Assembly: GCA_934615645.1 (NCBI GenBank)
Contig: CAKTTR010000013.1
Span: forward strand, 1-35,839
Source: an uncultured Oscillospiraceae bacterium
Lineage (GTDB): Bacteria > Bacillota > Clostridia > Oscillospirales > Oscillospiraceae
DNA length: 35,839 nt
Direction of reading: 5' to 3'
The notes under the pieces are model-generated. The model was not told the DNA's origin, ran no database searches, and saw nothing but the letters and a program-made list of their open reading frames with translations. Of the stretch, positions 26,308 to 33,593 are shown piece by piece. How positions within the stretch are numbered: the first letter of the stretch is position 1; the number at the start of each line of letters is the position of its first letter. The translations under genes and the position numbers were made by a program.

Positions 26308-27033
26308 ATGCTGGGCTTGGGAACAATCATCAATTGCGCCGGTATTTTGCTGGGCGGGTTTTTCGGCCTGTTCGCCGGGCGGCGGGGGCACCCGGAGCGG
26401 CAGGAGGCGCTGCAAAAGGCTTGCGGCGTCGCCGTGCTGTTTATTGGCATCTCCGGCGCCATGGCCGGGATGCTCCAGGTGGGCGGCAGCGCCCTCTCCA
26501 GTGGAAAGGCCATGCTCGTCGCCCTGAGCCTGGCGCTGGGCACCGTCCTGGGGGAGCTGCTCAGCCTGGAAGCTTGGTTTGCCCGCCTGGGCAAATGGCT
26601 CCGGGACAAAACCGGCAGCAGCGGCGACCCGCGCTTTATCGACGCCTTTGTCACCGCCTCCCTGACAGTCTGCATCGGCGCCATGGCCATCGTCGGCGCG
26701 ATCCAGGACGGCGTCAGCCGGGATTACAGTACCCTGGCAGTCAAAGCCGTCTTGGACTGCGTCATCATTGCAGTCATGACCGCCTCACTAGGCAAGGGCT
26801 GCATCTTCTCCGCCATCCCGGTATTCGTGCTGGAGGGAGCCGTCACGCTCCTGGCCCAGCTGCTGGCCCCGGCCATGACGGCGCTGGCGGTCTCGTATCT
26901 CTCGCTGATCGGCTCGATTTTGATCTTCTGCGTGGGGGTCAATCTCGTCTGGGGCAAGCTGCTGCGGGTAGCCAATATGCTCCCGGCCATCGTCTTTGCC
27001 ATCGCGTTTTCCTATCTTCCCTGGTCCTTCTAA
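26308..27033 (+). CDS. DUF554 family integral membrane protein (YdfK/YqgA-like)
   Basis: 241 residues, mostly hydrophobic. It starts GLGTIINCAGILLGGFFGLF and has GALGxxLGELL-like helices (ALGTVLGELLSLE), FVTASLTVCIGAMAIVGAIQ, and a C-terminal LIGSILIFCVGVNLVW segment, the pattern of DUF554 with about six or seven transmembrane helices. Function is unknown. The start at 26308 is chosen over an upstream in-frame ATG (26233) because GAGG (26295-26298) precedes it and the membrane protein family begins here. Convergent with citrate synthase. Confidence 0.88.
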   Translation: MLGLGTIINCAGILLGGFFGLFAGRRGHPERQEALQKACGVAVLFIGISGAMAGMLQVGGSALSSGKAMLVALSLALGTVLGELLSLEAWFARLGKWLRDKTGSSGDPRFIDAFVTASLTVCIGAMAIVGAIQDGVSRDYSTLAVKAVLDCVIIAVMTASLGKGCIFSAIPVFVLEGAVTLLAQLLAPAMTALAVSYLSLIGSILIFCVGVNLVWGKLLRVANMLPAIVFAIAFSYLPWSF

Positions 27034-27051
27034 TCCGAGGCCACACGCCCG

Positions 27052-27102
27052 CAAAACAAAAGATCTGGCGCACCGTTGCAGTGCACCAGATCTTTTGTTT
27101 TG
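27052..27102. terminator. Bidirectional terminator between DUF554 gene and gltA
   Basis: 22-base arms (27052-27073 and 27081-27102) with one mismatch, flanked by A-rich and T-rich ends. The mismatch is C-A in plus-strand RNA but a G-U pair in minus-strand RNA, so the stem is slightly better for the gltA transcript. Confidence 0.85.
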
Positions 27103-27124
27103 ATCCGTTTATTTTGGCCCGCCT

Positions 27125-28483
27125 TCAACGCTCGGCCAGCTTTTGATACGACCGCCGGGGCAGGACCGCGCGGTACGCCGGGCGAATGATCCGGTTGCCA
27201 TTGATGAGCTCCTCCACCCGATGCGCGCTCCAGCCGGTGATCCGGGAGATGGCAAAAATCGGAGTAAACAGCTCCTCTGGGATGCCCAGCATCTGATAGA
27301 CAAAGCCGCTGTAGAAGTCCACATTGGCGCTGACGCCCTTGAACATCTTTCGCTCCTGCGCGATGACCTGGGGCGCCAGCCGCTCCACATTGGCATAGAG
27401 CTGGTATTCCCGCTCATATCCCTTCTCCTTCGCCAGCATGGAGACGAAGGACTTGAAGATCTCCGCCCGCGGGTCCGACTTGGAGTAGACCGCGTGGCCG
27501 ATGCCATAGATCAGGCCGCTGTGATCGAAAGCGTCCTTGTGCAGGATCTTCGTCAGATAGGCGGCAATCTCCGCCTCGTCGTTCCAGTCTGTCACGTGCC
27601 GCTTGATATCGTCAAACATATGGCAGACCCGAATGTTCGCGCCGCCGTGTTTCGGCCCCTTCAGGGAGCCCAGGGCCGCCGCCATAGCGGAATACGTGTC
27701 CGTCCCGGAGGAGGTGACGACGTGGGTGATAAACGTGGAGTTGTTGCCGCCGCCGTGCTCGGCGTGAATAATCAGCGCCAGGTCAAGCAGCCGCGCCTCC
27801 AAATTCGTATACGCGCCATCCTTGCGCAGCATATGCAGGATATTCTCCGCCGCCGACAGCTCCGGCTCCGGATGGTTGATAAAGAAGCTGGTATTCTCCT
27901 TGATATAGTAATCATACGCCTGGTAGCTATACAGCGCCAGCTGCGGGAAGAGCGCGATCAGCTGCAGGCACTGCCGCAGCACGTTGGCGATGCTGGTATC
28001 GTCGGCGTTGTTGTCGTAGCTGTAGAGCGTCAGCACTGAGCGGGCCATGGAATTCATGATATCCCGGCTGGGCGCTTTCATGATGATATCCCGGACGAAC
28101 GAGTTCGGCAGTGTCCGGTACCCGGCCAGCATCTCCTGGAAGCGATGCAGCTGCGCTTCATTTGGCAGACGGCCAAAGAGCAGCAGATACGTCGCCTCTT
28201 CAAACCCAAAGCGATTTTCCTGAATGCAGCCCTGGATGAGCTGCTTGACGTCATACCCGCGGTAGAACAACTGCCCATTGCAGGGCGTCCCGTCCGGCTC
28301 CCGGGAACAAACCTCAGAAATCTCCGTCAGCCCCGTCAGAACACCGTTGCCGTTCTCGTCTCGCAGACCGCGATTGACCTTATAGGTCTCATAAAGTGTT
28401 TTGTCAATCACGCCTTCGTGCTTGCAAAGCTCCGCCATCTGAAATAGTTCCGGTGTGATGCAGGAGTAATCCTTTTTTTCCAT
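27125..28483 (-). CDS. gltA: Citrate synthase
   Basis: 452 residues, Si-type citrate synthase. It condenses oxaloacetate and acetyl-CoA. Active-site motifs are AEHGGGNNSTF (first histidine), SLKGPKHGGAN and GIGHAVYSKSDPRAEIF (second histidine region), with the C-terminal SRITGWSAHRVEEL carrying arginine ligands. The start at 28483 is supported by AAGGAAG and by the family N-terminus; a longer frame into the upstream gene is not. Only one base separates it from the MarR stop (TAACATG), implying translational coupling. It probably makes 2-oxoglutarate precursors in a partial TCA pathway, as is common in anaerobes. Confidence 0.95.
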   Translation of the reverse strand: MEKKDYSCITPELFQMAELCKHEGVIDKTLYETYKVNRGLRDENGNGVLTGLTEISEVCSREPDGTPCNGQLFYRGYDVKQLIQGCIQENRFGFEEATYLLLFGRLPNEAQLHRFQEMLAGYRTLPNSFVRDIIMKAPSRDIMNSMARSVLTLYSYDNNADDTSIANVLRQCLQLIALFPQLALYSYQAYDYYIKENTSFFINHPEPELSAAENILHMLRKDGAYTNLEARLLDLALIIHAEHGGGNNSTFITHVVTSSGTDTYSAMAAALGSLKGPKHGGANIRVCHMFDDIKRHVTDWNDEAEIAAYLTKILHKDAFDHSGLIYGIGHAVYSKSDPRAEIFKSFVSMLAKEKGYEREYQLYANVERLAPQVIAQERKMFKGVSANVDFYSGFVYQMLGIPEELFTPIFAISRITGWSAHRVEELINGNRIIRPAYRAVLPRRSYQKLAER

Positions 28484-28484
28484 G

Positions 28485-28970
28485 TTACGCACTTCCTTTC
28501 GTCGGGGCCAGCGGCTTGGCGTCTGGACTGCCCGACGGGCAAGGGAACGCGCCATGAAAGCTGCGGCTGAGTTTCTGGTTCAAGCGAAGATATTCCTGCA
28601 CCTCGTCCTCGCTCAGGCAGGTCAGCGTCCGGGCCAGCGCCAGGATCAGCTGCCGCTGCTCCTGCTCCAGATACGCCCGCCCGGCCGGGGTCAGATGTAC
28701 CGTGACCTTGCGGCGGTCGTCGCTCTCGTGGTGGCGGTGGACAAAGTGCTTTTCCTCCAGGGCATTGAGGGTATTGGTGATCCGGGAGGCAGAGCGGTTG
28801 AGCTGGCGGCTGATATGCCCCGGCGTCGCGCTGCCGCCCAGGCAGTAGAGCAGGTACAGCACCACGACCTCGCCCTGCAGCATCTGCATCGCCTGCCGCG
28901 CCCGCTGCCCTGCGTGCGCTCCATAAATCAAAAGCTCCAGCAACTGCGCCGCACACGCCTCATACACCAT
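28485..28970 (-). CDS. MarR-family transcriptional regulator
   Basis: 161 residues. The winged helix-turn-helix is at about residues 30-105, with LYLLYCLGGSATPGHISRQL, NRSASRITNTLNALEEKHFV and the wing HRHHESDDRRKVTVHLTPAG. The C-terminal dimerisation helices contain LSEDEVQEYLRLNQKL. The start at 28970 follows AAGGAG at a spacing of 6. It is co-transcribed with citrate synthase and likely represses its own operon through the palindrome at 28999-29015. The ligand is unknown. Confidence 0.92.
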   Translation of the reverse strand: MVYEACAAQLLELLIYGAHAGQRARQAMQMLQGEVVVLYLLYCLGGSATPGHISRQLNRSASRITNTLNALEEKHFVHRHHESDDRRKVTVHLTPAGRAYLEQEQRQLILALARTLTCLSEDEVQEYLRLNQKLSRSFHGAFPCPSGSPDAKPLAPTKGSA

Positions 28971-28998
28971 ACCCCGCTCCTTCGCTTGATTGTTTCTA

Positions 28999-29015
28999 TT
29001 GAAAAATATTTTCAA
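28999..29015 (-). promoter_or_regulatory. Putative MarR operator at the marR-gltA start site
   Basis: TTGAAAA-ATA-TTTTCAA is a perfect palindrome immediately downstream of the -10 and overlapping the expected start (about 29013). The TTGAAA/TTTCAA half-sites fit MarR operators. Confidence 0.55.
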
Positions 29016-29019
29016 GCAT

Positions 29020-29048
29020 ACTATACCAGATTTTACAAGCTCCCGCAA
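29020..29048 (-). promoter_or_regulatory. Predicted marR-gltA promoter
   Basis: On the minus strand TTGCGG (29048-29043), 17-bp spacer, TATAGT (29025-29020). Confidence 0.5.
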
Positions 29049-29125
29049 TGGATTTTTATCGAAAACTTATTAATATTCTGTGAATATTATTGGATATCCC
29101 GCAACACGCCCTGTAAATCTTCGCA

Positions 29126-29188
29126 AAACGGCCTGCAAAGCTCATCTGCGCAGCGATTCTCTTGCTGCGCAAGTAAGCTTTGCAGGCC
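29126..29188 (-). terminator. Terminator of the type VII secretion cassette
   Basis: Long composite hairpin: outer 13-bp perfect stem GGCCTGCAAAGCT (29130-29142) / AGCTTTGCAGGCC (29176-29188), inner stem GCGCAGC (29148-29154) / GCTGCGC (29164-29170), followed on the minus strand by TTTT (29129-29126). Confidence 0.7.
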
Positions 29189-29228
29189 AAAATTGAATGC
29201 CATAGCAATACCGCTTGTACTTCTATAC

Positions 29229-30386
29229 TCAGGCCAAAGCTGACTGCAGCTTCTCCTGGAAGTCAGCTACGATACCATCACATCTGCTTGCATTTTCTTC
29301 GTCTCCCAGTCGGCGATAGCATTCTGCAGCAAAGCGCATAACGTAGGTATTCATCACATTATTTTGATAAGTCTCCTCGTAAGCCCGGATCGCCGCTTGA
29401 TATGCTGCTAAGCCATCCGGGCCATCTGACTGCTCCCGGCAAAATGCATGCAAAAATAGTGCTGAATAGAAAACCGTATCGTGTTTTTTCTGTTCAAGTA
29501 TCCTAGACAGATACCTATCTGCCATATCGTATTTTTGTTCTTCTAGATAAAGACTAGCGATTACCGCCGCAGCATTATCCAGATGATACAAGTCCAGCAA
29601 CTTCTGGTTTGCAGCAATTGTCCTCGCCCTATCTCGCAGGCCGGATGCAACTCTTGCCTCAAGGAGAAGCAGCTCCAAGGAGTCCTTTGGTAGTTTTTCT
29701 TTGTTCTGCTGCCAATAAGCATCCGCTTCTTTGTACTTCTCCAAAAGCAGCAGCGTGCTTGTATAATCCTGGATGTATGCCGTCGCTGCGCCAAATCTAT
29801 CTTTCTGCTCCTCCAGCAGGGATAGGGCCTCTGTATATTTTTTTTGCCCCCAATCGGCCTGCAGCTGCGCGTGACACCCTCCATAGCTCTCCGGGAAAGC
29901 GTCTGCCATACCTTCCGCCACTTTTGCTGCATCCTCAAATCGTCTTTGCTCGGCATAAAGGGAATAAAGCAGGACCTTTGGCACAAGCGCATCGGGTTCT
30001 TTTTCCAGCAAGCCACGCAAATGTTTCTCTGCTTTGTATTCCTGTCCCAGCACCTTTTCAACCAGCGCCAATGACATGATGACCTTTGATGTCACATACC
30101 CAGCCTTGATAGCGATCTCATAATTCTCTTTGGCCTGTGCTATGTCATTCAGTGCAACACACACATTGCCGTTTAAGTACCGCGCCTGCCCGTTTTGTGG
30201 TTCTTGCGCTAAAATGGAATTCAGGATCTTCTTGGCCTCTGCATAATGCTCGGTATGTACCAACGCGGCACTGCGTTCTAACAGTGCATCATTATTCTTC
30301 GTCTGCCCGCTTTCTTCTGTAAGCACAGCGGTGCGATCAGCAGGCGGATCACCGGCTGCCCATTGCGACTTGTGGTATGTTTGCAT
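29229..30386 (-). CDS. Cytosolic tetratricopeptide-repeat protein, T7SS cassette
   Basis: 385 residues, no signal peptide or membrane segment. After about 40 polar residues it consists of TPR-like helical pairs, for example ALVHTEHYAEAKKILNSILA, NGNVCVALNDIAQAKENYEI and ALSLLEEQKDRFGAATAYIQ. It acts presumably as a protein-protein scaffold. The start at 30386 has AAGGAG 8 bases upstream and overlaps the 3' end of the preceding gene by 38 bases, so they are translated together. It could be a chaperone, immunity or assembly factor for the secreted proteins upstream; nothing in the sequence decides between these. Last gene before the terminator. Confidence 0.8.
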   Translation of the reverse strand: MQTYHKSQWAAGDPPADRTAVLTEESGQTKNNDALLERSAALVHTEHYAEAKKILNSILAQEPQNGQARYLNGNVCVALNDIAQAKENYEIAIKAGYVTSKVIMSLALVEKVLGQEYKAEKHLRGLLEKEPDALVPKVLLYSLYAEQRRFEDAAKVAEGMADAFPESYGGCHAQLQADWGQKKYTEALSLLEEQKDRFGAATAYIQDYTSTLLLLEKYKEADAYWQQNKEKLPKDSLELLLLEARVASGLRDRARTIAANQKLLDLYHLDNAAAVIASLYLEEQKYDMADRYLSRILEQKKHDTVFYSALFLHAFCREQSDGPDGLAAYQAAIRAYEETYQNNVMNTYVMRFAAECYRRLGDEENASRCDGIVADFQEKLQSALA

Positions 30387-31566
30387 TTGCGCCACTCCTT
30401 GTCCCAAAAATCCATGGAAGAATCACTTCTGTTGTATCTTCCACGGTATCTTTTGCCTTCTTGGCTATGCTTGCCAAATCAAATCCGCCTGCAACTTGTT
30501 CTGTAACCGTGTCCTCGCCAATGCTTTTCCCCCATTGCCCCACATTATTCAAATTCTTCCAGAAGCCACCATTGTTTTTAGCCCAGCCTATAATTGTATC
30601 GTCGTTATAATCTGTGAAAGAGAATCCCAGTTTTTTGATAAGCAGATCCTTTATATAAGCCAGTTTTGTCTCGTTGCTTAACAAATCGCTGCCCAGGAGT
30701 CTCGACGCCTCATCCGCATCACCAACAAACCCCTTTGCAGTACCAAAAAGCCCAACCAGCCCCGCCGCTGTACTGATCAGTTTCACACCAGATACGAGTC
30801 CTTCCGGACATCCCACCTGTGCAAGCATGCCCGCTAAGCCTTCACTGGCTCTTGCCTCAGCCGCTGTATTAACCAAGTCAAGCTGCACGAGATTTCCCAT
30901 TCCAGGGATACACGCGAATCCGAGATTGAACAGCGCCCCAAGATCTGTGCCCAGAGAAAAGAAATCATCAATAACGCCCCAGACATCTGCCACAGCTGTT
31001 ATTTTATCTCCCTTCGCAACATGTTCGACAAAAGAAAACACACGTACCGGCACGCTCAGCGCATCCTGCAATAGCTCCCACGCCGCTTTTTTCGCGATTT
31101 GCCTTTTTCTCGTTTTCAGAGATTCCTCAAAAACAGCATCCAAATCATCATTAGCACTTTGCATCTCCTGGGACAGCGCCTCGCACTGTGCGCGGACCGC
31201 AGCAGCGGAAAATCCAAACGCAGATGGATTGATGAGCTCCGCCATCTGCTCTATATACTTTCGATCGCTCTCTGCAGAATTATTCAAGGTCTCCAGTTTG
31301 GACGCACTTGCCGCATCCACATTTCTTACAGCAGTGAAGATTGCCTCCAATTCCTTAACCGTTGTATCATGCTGGTCCAGCACCTTTCTATGATAAGACG
31401 AGACATCGTTCAGGTAGTTATCAATTTTCAAAACCCCAACCAATGATTGAACGCCATACCAAATATCGCCAAAGAAATCTGTGATCGGTGAAAAATCCGA
31501 TTCGTTGATCTCCCTGATCTGCTGCTTTAGTTCATTTAGTGTTGCTTCCGTATAATCCCGGTACAT
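30349..31566 (-). CDS. Unknown protein of the T7SS cassette (helical N-terminus, hydrophobic middle)
   Basis: 405 residues, family not recognised. Residues 1-170 are amphipathic helices (ATLNELKQQIREINES, HDTTVKELEAIFTAVRN, ALSQEMQSANDDLDAVFEES), reminiscent of LXG-type secretion domains. Residues about 190-290 are glycine- and alanine-rich and hydrophobic (GTDLGALFNLGFACIPGMGN, LISTAAGLVGLFGTAKGFVG) and could insert in a membrane. The C-terminus is polar. The start at 31566 is chosen for GGGGTGA just upstream; a GTG at 31599 overlapping the previous stop (GTGA) is an alternative. It may be a second secreted effector or the partner/immunity of the peptidase-like protein. Confidence 0.6.
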   Translation of the reverse strand: MYRDYTEATLNELKQQIREINESDFSPITDFFGDIWYGVQSLVGVLKIDNYLNDVSSYHRKVLDQHDTTVKELEAIFTAVRNVDAASASKLETLNNSAESDRKYIEQMAELINPSAFGFSAAAVRAQCEALSQEMQSANDDLDAVFEESLKTRKRQIAKKAAWELLQDALSVPVRVFSFVEHVAKGDKITAVADVWGVIDDFFSLGTDLGALFNLGFACIPGMGNLVQLDLVNTAAEARASEGLAGMLAQVGCPEGLVSGVKLISTAAGLVGLFGTAKGFVGDADEASRLLGSDLLSNETKLAYIKDLLIKKLGFSFTDYNDDTIIGWAKNNGGFWKNLNNVGQWGKSIGEDTVTEQVAGGFDLASIAKKAKDTVEDTTEVILPWIFGTRSGANANIPQVAMGSR

Positions 31567-31595
31567 TTTTTCACCCCAATTTTCACCGCTAATAC

Positions 31596-32444
31596 TCACA
31601 AGTGATAGAAGTACTGTAATTCGTTCTGATCATGCCTTGTCCAGCATTGATTGATACTAATATGGCTACTCACTTCTCCTCCTGCCTGTGCCAACATTAC
31701 ACCGTCCTCGCCCTCATGCTGTGGTGCTACCATTGCGATATGCCCCACGCCAGTGGCTACCGTCGGTCGACCACTGTTTGCATAAGCAATCGCCTCTTCA
31801 CGTGTACACGAGATCCACCCATAATTACTTCCATGGTCGTTCAACCAGCTTCGCATTGCGTTTGCGTTTAACCATGTTCCACCTGAATCCGCTTTACTCA
31901 TCGGTGCACCCGTGGATGGGTCACAATAATGTGGAATTGGTGCATTCATCGCAGAGGTGACGTCTGCTACGTAAACATTGCACCAGGTATCGCCGTTTGG
32001 ATCCATCTGGTATCTTGCCTCATGTTCAACGTCAAATCCTTTGATTACCTCCTCATATGCATAACTGCTTCTTGCGGACTCGTTATTTGTAAAATGCGGG
32101 GTAGCATCTCTTCCACGATTTGATGGTATTTCGTAAGCTTCATTTGCTGTTATACTACCGCTAATACTCCCACTCTCCGTCACCACCGTCGTCTTGTCAT
32201 TCCCCAAAACAGCATCCAGATACTTTTGGAAGTAATCTTTAGAATATGTCACAAGCGCGCGAAACTGGTTTTGAATACCCTGCAGCTTTTCATAAGCTGC
32301 AGCAATACTGCTATGTACCTGCCCGCAGTCCTTTGCAGAAGACGGCTGGGTGGTTGTATCCCACTGGCATTCTGCCAACAATGCGCTCAGCGCATCGATC
32401 TGCGTCTGCAGCTGTTCGGTATCGACCTTATACTCTGCACCCAT
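31596..32444 (-). CDS. Predicted T7SS-secreted effector with C-terminal CHAP/NlpC-like cysteine amidase domain
   Basis: 282 residues, no Sec signal. Residues 1-85 form a helical hairpin like WXG100/LXG-partner modules (QLQTQIDALSALLAECQW, then HSSIAAAYEKLQGIQNQF). A low-complexity linker follows (about 86-125). Residues 140-282 look like a papain-fold amidase: WCNVYVADV with candidate nucleophile C155, TWLNANAMRSWLNDHG, and GVGHIAMVAP with candidate H235, then AQAGGE. A secreted cell-wall hydrolase acting on peptidoglycan is the likely role, either for T7SS assembly or as an antibacterial toxin. Ribosome binding site GAGGTG. An immunity gene is not identifiable by sequence. Confidence 0.7.
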   Translation of the reverse strand: MGAEYKVDTEQLQTQIDALSALLAECQWDTTTQPSSAKDCGQVHSSIAAAYEKLQGIQNQFRALVTYSKDYFQKYLDAVLGNDKTTVVTESGSISGSITANEAYEIPSNRGRDATPHFTNNESARSSYAYEEVIKGFDVEHEARYQMDPNGDTWCNVYVADVTSAMNAPIPHYCDPSTGAPMSKADSGGTWLNANAMRSWLNDHGSNYGWISCTREEAIAYANSGRPTVATGVGHIAMVAPQHEGEDGVMLAQAGGEVSSHISINQCWTRHDQNELQYFYHL

Positions 32445-32453
32445 ACTTTCACC

Positions 32454-32744
32454 TCAATAGATATACTTATCTGCTTCGTCTATATCTCCTGCAAAGCAGT
32501 CAATCGTCACACCATAGGCGCCGCCTAGGGCATCGAGTTTTCCATACAAAGTATTGCTCATCTCGCAAAATGCTGCGACCGCCTCATGCGTATCGCCTTC
32601 GGAAATCGCATGATCTCTGATCTGCCGTAAGATACTGGTATATTGCTGAAACGACTCCCCCAGCGCTTCATACAAGCTCCTTAAATTACCAGACACCGCT
32701 GCAATATATGCATCATCCACAATCAGGTCGTCGCTAAACGCCAT
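32454..32744 (-). CDS. Small helical T7SS-associated protein (WXG100/LXG-partner-like)
   Basis: 96 residues, all-helical prediction by eye, no signal peptide. AYIAAVSGNLRSLYEALGES followed by YTSILRQIRDHAISEG and AVAAFCEMSNTLYGKLDALG gives the size and helix-turn-helix hairpin of Esx-like or DUF5344/TIGR04197-type proteins found before LXG effectors. It lacks a WxG motif. GAGGAA ribosome binding site. It probably forms the secretion-competent complex with the next gene product (inference). Confidence 0.65.
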   Translation of the reverse strand: MAFSDDLIVDDAYIAAVSGNLRSLYEALGESFQQYTSILRQIRDHAISEGDTHEAVAAFCEMSNTLYGKLDALGGAYGVTIDCFAGDIDEADKYIY

Positions 32745-32746
32745 AC

Positions 32747-33184
32747 TTATTCCTCACTTTCTGCTGCAAGCAGTTCCATTTGCTGCCGGTAGGTGCTATT
32801 ATTCTCCTGCATCTCATAGATCAGATTTTGCTGCATTTCGATCTGCTGCTTTACTTCCTCCATTTTGGAACACGTGATCCGTATTGATTCTTCCAGCCCC
32901 GCACAGGAACGGACATACTCCTGCCCCTCATAAAGTGCCGCGACCCGTGGGAACAGACTTCCACGCAGCATACGGGATGTTGCTGCAAACAGGCTCTGCA
33001 TTCTGTTGATTTTCCGTTTCCCAGATCTGGCCGCAGTTACCAATGCCTCATTCATTTTTTGCAGTTGCACCTTCAGCTCCTGTAATTGTTCGAGCTCTCT
33101 ATTGCTTTGGGCAATTCCCGCCGCGGCCTCGGAAATTCGCGCCTCATTTGCGCGGATCTGCCACTGGTACTCGCTTTCTGTCAT
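32747..33184 (-). CDS. Coiled-coil T7SS accessory protein (YwqH/DUF5082-like)
   Basis: 145 residues with two strong coiled-coil segments (about 10-50, ARISEAAAGIAQSNRELEQL, and 95-145, MEEVKQQIEMQQNLIYEMQE). Arrangement and size recall the DUF5082 proteins encoded ahead of LXG toxins in Firmicutes. The start at 33184 has a strong AAGGAGG; a longer frame to 33283 overlaps the hairpin and lacks a site. It ends 2 bases before the next ATG. Confidence 0.7.
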   Translation of the reverse strand: MTESEYQWQIRANEARISEAAAGIAQSNRELEQLQELKVQLQKMNEALVTAARSGKRKINRMQSLFAATSRMLRGSLFPRVAALYEGQEYVRSCAGLEESIRITCSKMEEVKQQIEMQQNLIYEMQENNSTYRQQMELLAAESEE

Positions 33185-33210
33185 GTTCTTCGCCTCCTTA
33201 ACCGGGAATA

Positions 33211-33238
33211 GGCGCGGCCCTGGGAAATGGGCCACGCC
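33211..33238 (-). other. Intercistronic hairpin after the esx gene
   Basis: A 10-bp GC stem (33211-33220 with 33229-33238, one G-U pair in minus-strand RNA) with an 8-base loop and no T-run. It probably stabilises the abundant upstream esx mRNA or attenuates the downstream genes. Confidence 0.45.
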
Positions 33239-33251
33239 CCCGATCCATCTA

Positions 33252-33548
33252 TCAGCAGCCCAGACCAGCTGCGCCCGCTGCATCCTCTTCCTGCCGCGCA
33301 GTCATGTACTTTGCGATATAGGCCGAAATCTCTGCCAAGGCATTCGCAGCCTCTTTCAAGGCCGGTGCATACTTTTCGTTATACATGTTGATAAATGCGT
33401 TTGCTGTTTCGTTCTGCCAACCGCCCTGCAGTTCACCATTCATCGTCGCCAATGTTGCCATTACATTTTCAATCGCTTCCGACTGATTCTTGTACACAGA
33501 TACACCAGACGTCAAGACCTCGTAATTGACAAGATTCGTTGCACTCAT
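33252..33548 (-). CDS. esxA: WXG100-family (ESAT-6-like) secreted protein
   Basis: 98 residues, the standard WXG100 size. Two helices flank a central turn, GELQGGWQNETANAFINMY, where the usual W-x-G is W-Q-N (W44, N46). It ends in Gly-Cys, with no YxxxD/E-type strong match except ISAYIAKYM near the end. It is the small substrate that accompanies EssC-driven type VII secretion. AGGAGGTC lies just upstream of the ATG. It directly follows essC. Confidence 0.88.
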   Translation of the reverse strand: MSATNLVNYEVLTSGVSVYKNQSEAIENVMATLATMNGELQGGWQNETANAFINMYNEKYAPALKEAANALAEISAYIAKYMTARQEEDAAGAAGLGC

Positions 33549-33593
33549 TTTAATGACCTCCTAAAAATATATGAGAACGGTTATCCCGTTACT

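Noticed and set aside
29609..30079. Plus-strand frames antisense to the TPR gene
   Set aside because: No ribosome binding site, promoter or domain; the minus-strand frame has a clear TPR pattern.
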